A stretch of 64,000 nt of DNA from Nitrosomonadales bacterium (GTDB lineage Bacteria; Pseudomonadota; Gammaproteobacteria; Burkholderiales; Gallionellaceae): contig JADKHS010000009.1 in NCBI GenBank assembly GCA_016721605.1, forward strand, positions 1 to 64,000, read 5' to 3'. Of this stretch, positions 37,535 through 46,780 are shown in pieces (within the stretch, counting starts at the first letter, position 1; each line of letters starts with the position of its first letter). The notes under the pieces are model-generated. The model saw nothing but the letters and a program-made list of their open reading frames with translations, was not told the DNA's origin and ran no database searches. Position numbers and translations under genes: made by a program.

Positions 37535-38306
37535 TAGTTTTCCCATCTTGCATTCGCTCACTTCGAACTTGTTCACTCGTTCGGCCAAAGCGGCGCTCCC
37601 GTGCGCAGTAAGACTGGATAGCCAATTTCAATGCCTCGCCATTAAAAGCGGGCCAGAGTGTATCGGTGAAATATAACTCGGTATAAGCCAGTTGCCAGAG
37701 CAAAAAATTGCTGATGCGTTGCTCCCCGCCAGTGCGGATAAATAAATCCGGCTCAGGCGCATAATGCATAGAGAGATACGCTTCCAGGGCTTCTTCATTA
37801 AAACCGCCAGCCAAATCAGGACGCGCTTGCAGCATCGCCTGCATGGCTTGCATAATATCCCAGCGTCCGCCGTAGTCGGCAGCAACAGTAAGCGTTAAGC
37901 TAACATTACCTACAGTCAATTGTTCCGCGTCCAAAATACATTGATTAAGTTTGGCGTTGAAACGGCTGCGATCGCCGACTATTTTTAGCCGAATGTTATT
38001 CTCGTGCAACTTGGATACTTCGCGTTCAAGCATTTTCAGGAATAACTGCATCAGAAAAGAAACCTCTTCTGCCGGGCGACGCCAGTTCTCACTGCTGAAG
38101 GCAAACAGGGTTAGGTATTCAACTCCCAGTTCGCGGCAAACTTTCACAATCTCGCGTACTGTTTCCACACCGCGCTGATGCCCGGCGATACGTGGTAGAA
38201 AACGCTGTTTTGCCCAACGACCATTACCATCCATGATGATGGCAATATGGCGTGGCACTTTAGGTACAGCCGGAACGGTGCGGGTGGGACTTTGAAATAA
38301 CGCCAT
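37527..38306 (-). CDS. uppS: Undecaprenyl diphosphate synthase
   Basis: UppS builds the C55 lipid carrier for peptidoglycan and O-antigen precursors. The protein has HIAIIMDGNGRWAKQRFLPR (diphosphate-binding), RGVETVREIVKVCRELGVEY, LTLFAFSSENWRRPAEEVSF and the C-terminal DLFIRTGGEQRISNFLLWQL. ATG 38306 is chosen over the upstream extension because AGAGG lies 7 bases before it; this gives 259 residues. Confidence 0.95.
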   Translation of the reverse strand: MALFQSPTRTVPAVPKVPRHIAIIMDGNGRWAKQRFLPRIAGHQRGVETVREIVKVCRELGVEYLTLFAFSSENWRRPAEEVSFLMQLFLKMLEREVSKLHENNIRLKIVGDRSRFNAKLNQCILDAEQLTVGNVSLTLTVAADYGGRWDIMQAMQAMLQARPDLAGGFNEEALEAYLSMHYAPEPDLFIRTGGEQRISNFLLWQLAYTELYFTDTLWPAFNGEALKLAIQSYCARERRFGRTSEQVRSERMQDGKTNA

Positions 38307-38409
38307 TAAGAACCTCTGAAGGAATTTCGCGAGGACAGCGACCATTTTGGTCGCACAAGCGAGCAGTGCGCCCGCTTTCTCATGGTATGCAACTCCATAT
38401 ACAGTGCAG

Positions 38410-38966
38410 TTAAACTGCCATCAGGTCTATCTCTTTTGTGTGCAACAATTTCTCTATTTCTACTACAAAATGGTCAGTAAGTTTTTGTACCTCATCCTGT
38501 CCACGGCGCTCATCATCTTCGCCAATCCCTTTATCTTTGAGCAACTTCTTAAGGTGTTCATTGGCGTCGCGGCGTACATTGCGTATAGCCACCTTAGCGC
38601 TCTCCGACTCACTACGTACTACCTTGATCAAGTCACGGCGACGCTCTTCTGTCAACATTGGCATAGGTACACGAATTAAATCCCCGTTAGTCGCTGGGTT
38701 CAGTCCCAAATCAGCGTCACGTATCGCTTTTTCCACTGCTGAAATCATATTTTTTCCCATGGTTGTACACAAATGGGGCGCGAATCAATCAGAGTTACAT
38801 TAGCAACTTGGCTAATCAACGTGGGACTGCCGTAATAATCTACGGTCACATGATCCAGAATACCAGTATGTGCCCTCCCAGTACGAATTTTACCGAAATC
38901 CACCTTGAGCGTTTCCAGCGTCTTATTCATCTTCTGTTCCGCATTTTTTTTGACATCAGAAATCAT
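38410..38966 (-). CDS. frr: Ribosome recycling factor (one-base frameshift)
   Basis: RRF releases ribosomes from mRNA after termination and is essential. The N-terminal frame from ATG 38966 reads MISDVKKNAEQKMNKTLETL and KIRTGRAHTGILDHVTVDYY; after PWEK the A-run at 38752-38757 lacks one base, and the second frame continues NMISAVEKAIRDADLGLNPA and TEERRRDLIKVVRSESESAK to EIDLMAV. With one A added the product is 185 residues, exactly the family length. As in other bacteria it lies between pyrH and uppS. The indel must be a sequencing error if the cell is alive. Confidence 0.95.
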
Positions 38967-38981
38967 TACATTCATCCTCCA

Positions 38982-39704
38982 TCAATTACAGTGTACCAGT
39001 GTCCCTTCATCCTGCCCCATCACTACGCGCTTCAGCGCGTCATGTTTGAAGATACTGCATACAATAATCGGCAAGCTCTGATCACGGCACAGGGTTAGTG
39101 CAGTGGCATCCATCACCTTAAGGTTTTTATTAATCGCTGCATCAAAACTCAATTTCTGATAACGGATAGCGGCGGGATCCAGTTTCGGGTCGGCGGTATA
39201 CACCCCGTCCACTTTCGTCGCCTTAATAACAACTTCCGCATCCATTTCCACGCCACGCAAGGCGGCGGCGGTATCGGTGGTGAAAAATGGATTACCGGTG
39301 CCGGCAGCAAATATCACCACTTTGCCATCCTCTAAGTAGCGCAATGCTTTGCCTCGTATAAATGGTTCAGCCACTTGTTCCAGGTTGAGGGCCGATTGCA
39401 CCCGACAATCCAAACCGAAGCGTTTCATAGCATCCTGCAAGGCCATCGCATTCATCACGGTAGCCAACATTCCCATATAATCGGCGGTAGCGCGATCCAT
39501 CCCGGCAGCGGCAGGCGCAACGCCACGGAAGATATTGCCGCCGCCAATCACCACCGCCACCTGTACACCCAACCTAACCACTTCGCCAATTTCGCTAACG
39601 ATGCGCTCAATCACAGCACGGTTAATGCCGTAATTATCATCGCCCATCAGGGCTTCCCCGGAAAGTTTGAGCAGGATGCGTTTATATGCTGGAGCAACTG
39701 GCAT
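38982..39704 (-). CDS. pyrH: Uridylate kinase
   Basis: PyrH phosphorylates UMP to UDP. The protein begins YKRILLKLSGEALMGDDNYG and has VVIGGGNIFRGVAPAAAGMD (phosphate binding), RATADYMGMLATVMNAMALQ, and FAAGTGNPFFTTDTAAALRG. ATG 39704 (MPVAPAYKR) is the family-like start. It sits between tsf and frr in the conserved translation block. Confidence 0.96.
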   Translation of the reverse strand: MPVAPAYKRILLKLSGEALMGDDNYGINRAVIERIVSEIGEVVRLGVQVAVVIGGGNIFRGVAPAAAGMDRATADYMGMLATVMNAMALQDAMKRFGLDCRVQSALNLEQVAEPFIRGKALRYLEDGKVVIFAAGTGNPFFTTDTAAALRGVEMDAEVVIKATKVDGVYTADPKLDPAAIRYQKLSFDAAINKNLKVMDATALTLCRDQSLPIIVCSIFKHDALKRVVMGQDEGTLVHCN

Positions 39705-39708
39705 CTGC

Positions 39709-40587
39709 TTATACCTTCGCGGCGGCAGCAACTTCGGCAGCGTAATCCACTACTGCTTTTTCTATACCCTCACCCACCACAAACATCTGGAACGCATTGA
39801 CCTTCAAACCATGGGTAGACAATAATTTTTCTACCAAAATATCGGTATCCTTTACGAAAGGCTGACCCAGCAGAGTAACTTCGGCCAGGTACTTGGCAAT
39901 ACGTCCGTCTACCATTTTTTCAACAATGTTAGCTGGCTTTCCGCTTTCCGCAGCTTGTGCGGTGTATACCTTACGTTCAGTATCAAGCAATTCCTGGGGT
40001 ACTTGCTCTTTAGAAACACAAATCGGCTTGCTCGCAGCGATATGCATCGCCAAATCTTTACCCAATGCATCGTCACCACCGCTAATATCTAAAAGCACAC
40101 CGATTTTACTGCCGTGCAAATAAGCCACTACCTTGCCCGTTGTGCTATAGCGCACAAAACGACGCACACTGACATTCTCACCTAACTTCATGATTAGTGC
40201 CTTGCGCGCATCTTCTACGCTATCACCACCCGCCAATACAACTGAAGACAAAGCCTCAGCATCACTTGGATTATTTTGTGCAATGGCTTGCGCTAAATTG
40301 CTTGCGAATGCCATGAAATTATCATTCTTTGCCATAAAATCAGTTTCGCAGTTTACTTCCACTAGCGCGCCAACTTTACCATCGGTACTGATAAAAGCAC
40401 TCACCAAACCCTCAGCCGCTACACGCGAAGCCGCTTTACTAGCCTTGACACCACTCTTAATGCGCAGCAGCTCTTCAGCTGCTTTGAAGTCGCCATCAGT
40501 TTCAACTAGCGCCTTCTTGCAATCCATCATGCCGAGACCAGTTGCCTCACGCAGATCCTTTACCATTCCTGCGGTAATTTCCGCCAT
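39709..40587 (-). CDS. tsf: Elongation factor Ts
   Basis: EF-Ts recycles EF-Tu by GDP/GTP exchange. ATG 40587 follows GGAG by 6 bases and gives MAEITAGMVKDLREATGLGM and MDCKKALVETDGDFKAAEEL, the N-terminal UBA-like region, then the core with VEVNCETDFMAKNDNFMAFA. At 292 residues it is full length. An intergenic hairpin (40619-40640) lies between rpsB and tsf. Confidence 0.97.
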   Translation of the reverse strand: MAEITAGMVKDLREATGLGMMDCKKALVETDGDFKAAEELLRIKSGVKASKAASRVAAEGLVSAFISTDGKVGALVEVNCETDFMAKNDNFMAFASNLAQAIAQNNPSDAEALSSVVLAGGDSVEDARKALIMKLGENVSVRRFVRYSTTGKVVAYLHGSKIGVLLDISGGDDALGKDLAMHIAASKPICVSKEQVPQELLDTERKVYTAQAAESGKPANIVEKMVDGRIAKYLAEVTLLGQPFVKDTDILVEKLLSTHGLKVNAFQMFVVGEGIEKAVVDYAAEVAAAAKV

Positions 40588-40618
40588 TTTCCACTCCTTC
40601 AGAAAGCATAACCTAAAA

Positions 40619-40640
40619 AAAAGGGGCTCTCGCCCCTTTT
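40619..40640 (-). terminator. rpsB-tsf intergenic terminator/attenuator
   Basis: On the minus strand a GGGGC/GCCCC stem with a 4-base loop, extended by A/T pairs, is followed by a run of U, in the 71-base rpsB-tsf gap. Similar attenuators adjust S2 to EF-Ts ratios in other bacteria. Confidence 0.7.
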
Positions 40641-40658
40641 GACCAATCAAAAAATTGC

Positions 40659-41384
40659 TTACGCCGCCTGTTCTTCAACCTGTGCCACAATTTCGTTAAG
40701 CGCCTGTTCACGCCCCTCTAGTACTGCGTCAGCCATCCCGCGCGCATACAGGCGTATCGCTTGACTGGAATCGTCGTTACCCGGGATAACATAATCCACA
40801 CCTAGTGGGGTATGGTTGGTATCTACCACACCAATCACCGGAATACTAAGCTTCTGAGCTTCCACGATAGCGCCCTTTTGGTAACCAACATCAATCACAA
40901 AAATCGCGGTAGGCAGGCTCTGCATATTCTTAATGCCGCCAAGGCTGCGATCGAGCTTTTCCAGCTCGCGTTGCATCATCAAACCTTCTTTTTTGGAAAT
41001 TTTTTCCATAGCCACACTATCCAACATCAAAGCTTCTAGCTCATGTAGTCGTTTAACGGATTGCTGTACTGTCTTGAAATTAGTGAGCATTCCGCCCAGC
41101 CAACGATAATCAACAAAAGGGCTACCACAACGAAGAGCCTCTTCTTTAATAATTTCACGCGCTTGGCGCTTAGTTGCAACAAACAATATCGTGCCTTTAT
41201 TAGCAGAAATCTTGCGCACAAATTTCAACGCGTCGTTATACATAACAACGGTTTTTTCTAAATTAATAATATGAATTTTGTTGCGATGACCAAAAATAAA
41301 CGGAGCCATCTTTGGATTCCAATAACGGGTTTGATGCCCAAAATGGACGCCCGCTTCCAGCATTTGACGCATAATTACAGCCAT
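40659..41384 (-). CDS. rpsB: 30S ribosomal protein S2
   Basis: S2 binds the neck of the 30S subunit. The 241-residue protein shows MLEAGVHFGHQTRYWNPKMA, FIFGHRNKIHIINLEKTVVM, WLGGMLTNFKTVQQSVKRLH and VGVVDTNHTPLGVDYVIPGN, all hallmark sequences. It is the first gene of the long minus-strand cluster and has its own promoter about 115 bases upstream (41504-41532). Confidence 0.98.
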   Translation of the reverse strand: MAVIMRQMLEAGVHFGHQTRYWNPKMAPFIFGHRNKIHIINLEKTVVMYNDALKFVRKISANKGTILFVATKRQAREIIKEEALRCGSPFVDYRWLGGMLTNFKTVQQSVKRLHELEALMLDSVAMEKISKKEGLMMQRELEKLDRSLGGIKNMQSLPTAIFVIDVGYQKGAIVEAQKLSIPVIGVVDTNHTPLGVDYVIPGNDDSSQAIRLYARGMADAVLEGREQALNEIVAQVEEQAA

Positions 41385-41503
41385 AATTACTCCATGTGTT
41401 AAGGGTTAAAGTCTTCCACCCGTCAGATCGACCCTTGCAGGCACCCCAACATGAACGAGTGTGCGAATTTCCTGCTACTTAAAAATGAATATGCAGGACA
41501 CGC

Positions 41504-41532
41504 ATTGTAACCTAAGTGCCCAATCAACTCAA
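41504..41532 (-). promoter_or_regulatory. Sigma-70 promoter of rpsB
   Basis: Read on the minus strand: TTGAGT (41527-41532), a 17-base spacer, and TACAAT (41504-41509). This is a near-consensus sigma-70 promoter and would leave a leader of about 110 bases before rpsB, long enough for S2 autoregulation, which is known in other bacteria. Confidence 0.65.
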
Positions 41533-41733
41533 ACTACGCGGTGTTGGTACTAAATAGAAAGCCCACTACTTTTGGGAGCACTTCTCCAAGCCATTGTCGC
41601 CATACCAACGTTTCTGCGTAATCTTGCGCAACACCTTAACCGTAGACATTGGATACCTCATACCGAGACTGACTTGCACATTCACACTTTCCTGCCATAC
41701 TCATTAAGCTTATGATTTTTTTACTGATTGATC

Positions 41734-42015
41734 TCAGATTTTCTTTGAGCGGTCCAGTTTCATTTTTAATCGCCCGACCTCAAAAACTATAGAATCGCTC
41801 AAGACTGGCAGACCAACCGACAAATTCGAACCTCGCTTGGCATTCAAACGACTGGATACCCAAGCTTGCAGCTCCTTTTCACACATACGACCTATGTCGA
41901 ATACACCCCAAACTCCTGGCCGCAACATTCACCGTTATTAACGCCACGGATCGTTTCAAATACGATCTTGACCTTGAACTCGCCACTAAAAACTCTTGCG
42001 CTTCGGTTCTCTCAT
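41734..42015 (-). pseudogene. IS3-family OrfA remnant
   Basis: From ATG 42015 (minus) the text reads MREPKRKSF, then in the next frame SGEFKVKIVFETIRGVNN, and further on in other frames KELQAWVSSRLNAKRGSNLS and VFEVGRLKMKLDRSKKI. This is the skeleton of an IS3-family OrfA (relatives: FxAEFKAKVAFEAL ... GRLKMELDWLKKK). Many indels and no OrfB show an old, dead copy. Confidence 0.55.
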
Positions 42016-42181
42016 AAGCTAACCCTCAATTACAACAAGTTACCACCTTAATTTATTGTCTTGACTGAGGGTGTCACTTTACATAGACTGCGGCGTCTTT
42101 GCTTTGACAACCCTGCTGCCATACAGCTAATGTTGCCTATGCTTACTCTTAAAAATATTCAATTATCAAACGGGGAAAATT

Positions 42182-42535
42182 ATGCTCGCCACCGATGTTA
42201 ATAAACAAACTTATGAAACCGACAAAGAAGGTTATCTCGTCAATTTTGACGACTGGAACATAGACATCGCGAAACTCATTGCACAAACCGAAGAATTGGA
42301 AATGACCGATCATCACTGGGAGATTATCAATTTTTTGCGCGCGTACTACAAACAACATCAAAGCGCTCCAAATATTCGTGAACTAACCCAAGCCGTCAGT
42401 GAGGAATTAGGTGACGAAAAAGGCAAAAGTCCATACCTGTACGATCTGTTCCCTTCAGGACCTGCGGAACAAGGATGTAAGATCGCAGGATTGCCCAAGC
42501 TTTTTGTAGATCCTAATGCACACACAGTTATTTAA
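42182..42535 (+). CDS. DsrC/TusE/DsvC-family sulfur-relay protein lacking the penultimate Cys
   Basis: DsrC-family proteins carry sulfur as a trisulfide or persulfide; TusE members act in tRNA 2-thiouridylation. The 117-residue protein has the family body (DKEGYLVNFDDWNIDIAKLI, DHHWEIINFLRAYYKQHQSA, NIRELTQAV) and ends YLYDLFPSGPAEQGCKIAGL PKLFVDPNAHTVI. C99 matches the DsrC cysteine some eleven residues before the end, but the penultimate Cys of both DsrC and TusE is absent and there is no other Cys. It stands between IS remnants, alone. Family membership is clear; the function of a form with only this cysteine is not. Confidence 0.88.
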   Translation: MLATDVNKQTYETDKEGYLVNFDDWNIDIAKLIAQTEELEMTDHHWEIINFLRAYYKQHQSAPNIRELTQAVSEELGDEKGKSPYLYDLFPSGPAEQGCKIAGLPKLFVDPNAHTVI

Positions 42536-42575
42536 GGTAAGTATCTTCATTTAATTTATCTATTCTAAGATCTGT

Positions 42576-43287
42576 AGAGCCTGTTCACGATCTTGCTAAA
42601 ATCCGAGACAATGTCCGAATGCGCAAGAAAAAATACCCAAGCGACATCAGCCGCGAGCGGTTCGAGCAGACCAGGCCTCTGCTGAAAGGGGCGCGCAAGC
42701 GTACCAAGCCCAGCACGGTGGACTTGTATGAGGTCTGGAGCGGACACCAGGATAACGGCGGGAAGTAGGGTTAAAAATCAGGTTGGCGTGGCCCGTACGA
42801 GACAGGGGCACAACGCACAGCCGACGCTATTGATTGTGGCGCGCAGAGCGTGAAGAACACGGACACGGCGGGTCAGAAGGGTTATGACGCAGGCAAGAAA
42901 ATCCCTGAAATCAAGCGCTACATTGCGTGGGGATACCCAAGGACTACCGCAGAGGTCACTGATCGGAAAAGCACCTTGCAGGCGATGGCACAGTGCAAAT
43001 CAGGCCTTGCGCAGGCTCAAGGTGTTCTGGCTGACGGTGGTTATGTAGGTCGACTATTTGTATTGGCAGTCAATGAAATACTGGGGGCATCGGTGCAGAT
43101 CACCAAGCGCAACGAACTGCACACCTTCGCCATCATCCCAAAGCGTTGGATGGTTGAGCGCAGCTTCGCCTGGTTGGAGAAATGCAGACGGCTATGGAAG
43201 AGCTGTGAATGCAAACTTAATACCAGCCTGCAATTCATCCACCTTGCCTTCCTGGTTCTGCTGCTGCGAAGATCGCGAACAGGCTCT
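42576..43287 (+). mobile_element. IS5-family element, internally deleted
   Basis: Terminal inverted repeats AGAGCCTGTTCACGATCTT (42576) and its complement with one change (ending AGGCTCT at 43287) enclose 712 bp, short for a full IS5-family element of this type. Inside, the transposase gene lacks its middle. It is probably mobilisable only with help from an intact copy elsewhere. Confidence 0.75.
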
Positions 43288-43290
43288 TAG
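42619..43290 (+). pseudogene. IS5-family transposase, deleted and frameshifted
   Basis: The start MRKKKYPSDISRERFEQTRP and LLKGARKRTKPSTVDLYEVW matches the N-terminus of IS5-family transposases, then the frame breaks. From about 42840 another frame gives DAQSVKNTDTAGQKGYDAGK, KIPEIKRYIAWGYP, VLADGGYVGRLFVLAVNEIL and VVERSFAWLEKCRRLWKSCE, the C-terminal DDE region (Asp in LADGGY, Glu in VERSFAW). Some 40-50 residues around CAVLYLLKSGCQWR of relatives are missing. Confidence 0.8.
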
Positions 43291-43567
43291 AGTTTTATAT
43301 AGTGGGCATTTCTAAAAAATACAAAATACTCAAAAAAATAAATTAATTCGTTATTTCAGAAGATTTCCCCGACTTTTTAAAAATTTTGTTCTGGATTTGC
43401 TATTTGAAGCGGTATCTGGGTGCTGTTTTTTATTTTGTTCGTAATGACCTACAAAAAGATGTTTATAATCAATGCAAAATCGCATGACATTGTAAAACAA
43501 GACATGGCGGATTCAAGAAGCAAGCACAACAGTTAATATTTAGTCACGGCTTTAGCGGGTTCCATAT

Positions 43568-43795
43568 TAAGCCGGGTGAAGGACTCGTTGTAAACTGCTA
43601 ATCGAAATCCAAGCAATTTCCTCCAATGGTTTTTGCGTGTAAATCGACTGGTCTGCTCCCTTGGGTAAATACTGGTGCAACAGTCCGTTCGTATTTTCGT
43701 TCAAACTCCGTTGCCACAGGCTGTGCGGGTCGCAAAAGTAACCGTCATCCCCAATTCATTCAGCCAGCTGCATATGTTTGCTCATCCCAGGGCCA
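43568..43795 (-). pseudogene. IS30-family transposase C-terminal remnant
   Basis: Minus-strand text contains FCDPHSLWQRSLNENTNGLL HQYLPKGADQSIYTQKPLEE, the conserved C-terminal catalytic region of IS30 transposases (relatives: SPWQRGTNENTNGLLRQY), and upstream in another frame MSKHMQLAE. No start and no ends remain. It is a different subtype from the IS30 copy at 57348. The rest of 43288-43916 holds nothing recognisable. Confidence 0.6.
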
Positions 43796-43916
43796 ATTGC
43801 GCCATACCAGTTGATAAAGCCCTTTCAGGTGGGAAAATTCTGGGCTGAAATCGTCAGAGTAAGAGTTTTCCTATAGCGTCAATGATCGCAGACAATGTTG
43901 GATAACAACTACATCT

Positions 43917-44552
43917 TTATGTGTGGGCATTTATTGCAATCTGGTTAGCACGTGCCAAATCATCTAGCGTATTAATATTAGTAAATGCAATTGCATCATC
44001 TAATACTACCTCGCTCAAATGTAAAGTTTCTAACCAACTATTTACTTTACGCCCACCTAAATTTAGATAAGCATCTAGTTTAGGCAGTACGTTCTTATGA
44101 TAAAGAGCAATAGTAGGCTGCCGCTTCCCAGCAACGACTGCTACTGAGGCCTCCGTAGTTATCGTACTAGCTGCTTTATATAAACGGGCAATCAAATCGT
44201 CTGGTAGAAATGGGGTGTCACAAGGAACACTCGCAACCCAATCATGACGTGCAAGTCGTAGAGCGGACTGTAATCCGGCAAGTGGCCCTATCCAATTCGG
44301 GGTTTGATCGGCAATGACAGGGTAACCAAAGCACAGATAATCATCATGCAAACCATTAGCATTAATCAAAATCTCTTCACTTTGGCGGCTGACCGAATCT
44401 AATACCCAGTCAATTAGCGCTCGTCCATGCAAGAGTTGCAAACCCTTTGCTCCGCCGATACGAGTACCCAGTCCTCCTGCCAGAATTACAGTGGTTATTG
44501 CAGGCCGCACTGGTTCGAGAAGACCCTCAAATTCAACTTGAGTAACTCTCAT
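43917..44552 (-). CDS. mobA: Molybdenum cofactor guanylyltransferase
   Basis: MobA attaches GMP to molybdopterin, forming the MGD cofactor of nitrate reductases and related enzymes. The 211-residue protein has TTVILAGGLGTRIGGAKGLQ (GTP-binding GGxxxRxGGxKG), INANGLHDDY, GPLAGLQSALRLARHDWVAS and VPCDTPFLPDDLIARLY. Length fits the family. There is no mob or molybdoenzyme neighbour in the window. Confidence 0.94.
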   Translation of the reverse strand: MRVTQVEFEGLLEPVRPAITTVILAGGLGTRIGGAKGLQLLHGRALIDWVLDSVSRQSEEILINANGLHDDYLCFGYPVIADQTPNWIGPLAGLQSALRLARHDWVASVPCDTPFLPDDLIARLYKAASTITTEASVAVVAGKRQPTIALYHKNVLPKLDAYLNLGGRKVNSWLETLHLSEVVLDDAIAFTNINTLDDLARANQIAINAHT

Positions 44553-44620
44553 AATATATTACAACTCAGTGCGAATGGCATAAACTGTGTTTACTAAAAT
44601 CAAGACGAATAGTTTTTGGG

Positions 44621-45358
44621 TTACGCTTTATTCACATTGAATGATTTAATATACTCTTGAGCCTCGGCAGTAGTCGTTTCCTCAGCAAGTAACCCATATT
44701 TATTTTTAATCGTAATATCTGCACCATGTTCAATTAAAGCTTTTGCTGTCTCTAAATTATTAGCGCAATGTAACGCAGTGTTTCCTTTCTTATACATCCC
44801 TCCTCTTGACAACGTGCCTCCCCGTGCAAGTTGAATATTAGGATTGGCACCCGCAACCAATAAACGTTGGGCAACTTTCGGATGATTAACCCACAAATGT
44901 AAAGGGGTAAAACTATCTTTATCTTTTAAATTAAAACTAGCACCGCAATCAATTAAAAAGATGGCAATATTAGGATCATCAACCTCGAATAATGGAGTAC
45001 GATTATTGTTATCCATGATATTAAGGTCAGCTCCACTATCAATTAATAACTTCGCTGCATCTATGCTGGCAACATAATGCAAGGGCGTTTTACCTAGAAA
45101 ATCACGGATATTTAAATCTGCCCCTTGTTTAATAGCACGCTCCATTTCCTCTAAATTATTGTCCCATGTCGCTACCATTAAAGCATCATTATCTTTCACT
45201 GCTAAAAGCGCGTTATTATCCTCAGCACGAACAATACTAGCTGCTTTTTTTGCAGCAATTGCACCTGCATCTTCTTCTAATAAAAATGCTTTAGCTTTCC
45301 CAAAGAGAGGATTATTTTCATCTGCTAATTTTTGTACTACTTTCGGCAATATCGCCAT
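44621..45358 (-). CDS. Ankyrin-repeat protein
   Basis: The 245-residue protein has an N-terminal Ala/Lys-rich segment (AGAIAAKKAASIVRAEDNNA) and about five ankyrin repeats from residue 60, for example ADLNIRDFLGKTPLHYVASI, ADLNIMDNNNRTPLFEVDDP, ASFNLKDKDSFTPLHLWVNH and GNTALHCANNLETAKALIEH. No signal peptide is visible, so it is probably cytoplasmic. Ankyrin repeats bind proteins; the partner is unknown. Codon use and A/T content look higher than in the neighbouring core genes, which could mean transfer. Confidence 0.88.
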   Translation of the reverse strand: MAILPKVVQKLADENNPLFGKAKAFLLEEDAGAIAAKKAASIVRAEDNNALLAVKDNDALMVATWDNNLEEMERAIKQGADLNIRDFLGKTPLHYVASIDAAKLLIDSGADLNIMDNNNRTPLFEVDDPNIAIFLIDCGASFNLKDKDSFTPLHLWVNHPKVAQRLLVAGANPNIQLARGGTLSRGGMYKKGNTALHCANNLETAKALIEHGADITIKNKYGLLAEETTTAEAQEYIKSFNVNKA

Positions 45359-45386
45359 GAAAAAATCTCCTGATGAATTTTGTTAA

Positions 45387-45838
45387 CTAACAAAGACGAT
45401 CTCGCCTGGTGAGACGCTTGCTTTGCATAATTTAATGTGCATTCGTTAGTATTCTTGCAAGCATCAGAATAAAGCATTACCTGTGATGAATTTCTTAACC
45501 ATACGCCCTACACCACAGGCGATTTGCATTATCTACCCCCAATTTTTAAAGTAAATATCCGCAATGACCATCTCCAGGTGCATAGTAAGTCTCTCTCTGT
45601 AATTCCGCAATTACACAGAGGGAGTCTCGATACCCCCTTTCTCATGAAGCCATTTAGTAAAGTCCACCGTCTGAATTCGAGTCCTACCTCATGCCGCAGA
45701 ATGCCGATCAAATGAGCTTAAGAATCATCATTTGCGGCAGTACAATGTGCCCGAAAATCGATAACGTAGGGATCTTACTTTCAGGATCCTTACGTAAAAA
45801 TACGCCGCTTTAAAAAATTTAAAATTACAATCAATAAA
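45387..45838. other. Intergenic region without recognised genes
   Basis: This 452-bp gap lies between the ankyrin gene start (its promoter should be here) and the 3' end of rluC. A frame on the minus strand at 45529-45711 is open but shows no known family and no ribosome site. A degenerate transposase is possible; I cannot support one. Confidence 0.4.
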
Positions 45839-46780
45839 TTATAAACATCTCCCATCCAGCTTATCCATGAACTCTTGTAATTCTTTTGGCAATGGTGCAT
45901 TTAATCGTACAACCTCAGCCGTCAACGGATGGGCGAAGGTAATACTGTACGCATGTAAAAACATGCGCTTTAAGCGCTGCTTTATCAATTCTTTGTTTCG
46001 TGCAAAATCACCGTACTTATCATCGCCCGCGATAGGAAAGCCCAGATGAGAAAGATGCACACGAATTTGGTGGGTGCGTCCAGTTTTAAGCTGAGCTTCG
46101 AGCAAACTGAATTCAGGCCAATTTTTTTGCAGGGTAAAGATAGTGTATGAAGCTTGCCCATCTTCGCGCACCATTACGCGCTTTTCACCATTTTGAGCGT
46201 TAAATTTGTGCAGTGGTAATTTAACGTGCTGTTTAACATTCTGCCACTTACCTAATACTAAGCATAGGTATCGCTTGTCATTTTTTCCATCACGCATCTG
46301 CTCGTGCAGGTTGATTAGAGCAGAGCGTTTTTTCGCCAGCAACAGTACACCCGACGTTTCACGGTCCAGGCGATGAACCAGCTCCAGAAACTTGGCATGC
46401 GGACGGGCACTACGCAATTGCTCAATAACACCAAAACTAACCCCACTTCCGCCATGTACCGCGACTCCAGATGGCTTGTCGATCACCAACAGCGCATCGT
46501 CTTCATACAAGATCGGAAATTCAAGCGCTGGGACATAATCACGATCTTGCGCTTCAGTTACCCGCACCGGCGGAATACGCACATGATCGCCCAGTTGCAG
46601 GCGATAAGTCTGATCCACACGCTTCTTATTCACGCGCACTTCACCGCTACGTAAAATACGATAGATATGACTCTTGGGGACACCCTTAAGGTGTTTGCAT
46701 AGAAAATTATCCATGCGCTGATCGCAGCTACCCTCGTCAATCTTGGTCCATGTTACAGATTCTTTGCGTAAATTATTCAT
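45839..46780 (-). CDS. rluC: 23S rRNA pseudouridine synthase RluC-type
   Basis: RluC makes pseudouridines at 955, 2504 and 2580 of 23S rRNA. ATG 46780 gives 313 residues: an S4 RNA-binding domain (RMDNFLCKHLKGVPKSHIYR, ILRSGEVRVNKKRVDQTYRL) and the catalytic domain with HRLDRETSGVLLLAKKRSAL (catalytic Asp), AQLKTGRTHQIRVHLSHLGF and PIAGDDKYGD. Upstream codons in the longer open frame have no family match. It diverges from rne, an arrangement common in proteobacteria. Confidence 0.94.
   Translation of the reverse strand: MNNLRKESVTWTKIDEGSCDQRMDNFLCKHLKGVPKSHIYRILRSGEVRVNKKRVDQTYRLQLGDHVRIPPVRVTEAQDRDYVPALEFPILYEDDALLVIDKPSGVAVHGGSGVSFGVIEQLRSARPHAKFLELVHRLDRETSGVLLLAKKRSALINLHEQMRDGKNDKRYLCLVLGKWQNVKQHVKLPLHKFNAQNGEKRVMVREDGQASYTIFTLQKNWPEFSLLEAQLKTGRTHQIRVHLSHLGFPIAGDDKYGDFARNKELIKQRLKRMFLHAYSITFAHPLTAEVVRLNAPLPKELQEFMDKLDGRCL

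Noticed and set aside
38745..38772. Two separate genes in place of frr
   Set aside because: The two frames fit one family protein of exact length with one base missing in an A-run.
41569..41700. Possible transposase text on the minus strand (RKITQKRWYG)
   Set aside because: Too short and without a match I can name; left as unassigned.
45529..45711. Minus-strand 60-codon frame between the ankyrin gene and rluC
   Set aside because: No ribosome site, no family, and no IS ends; could be decayed DNA but cannot be supported.
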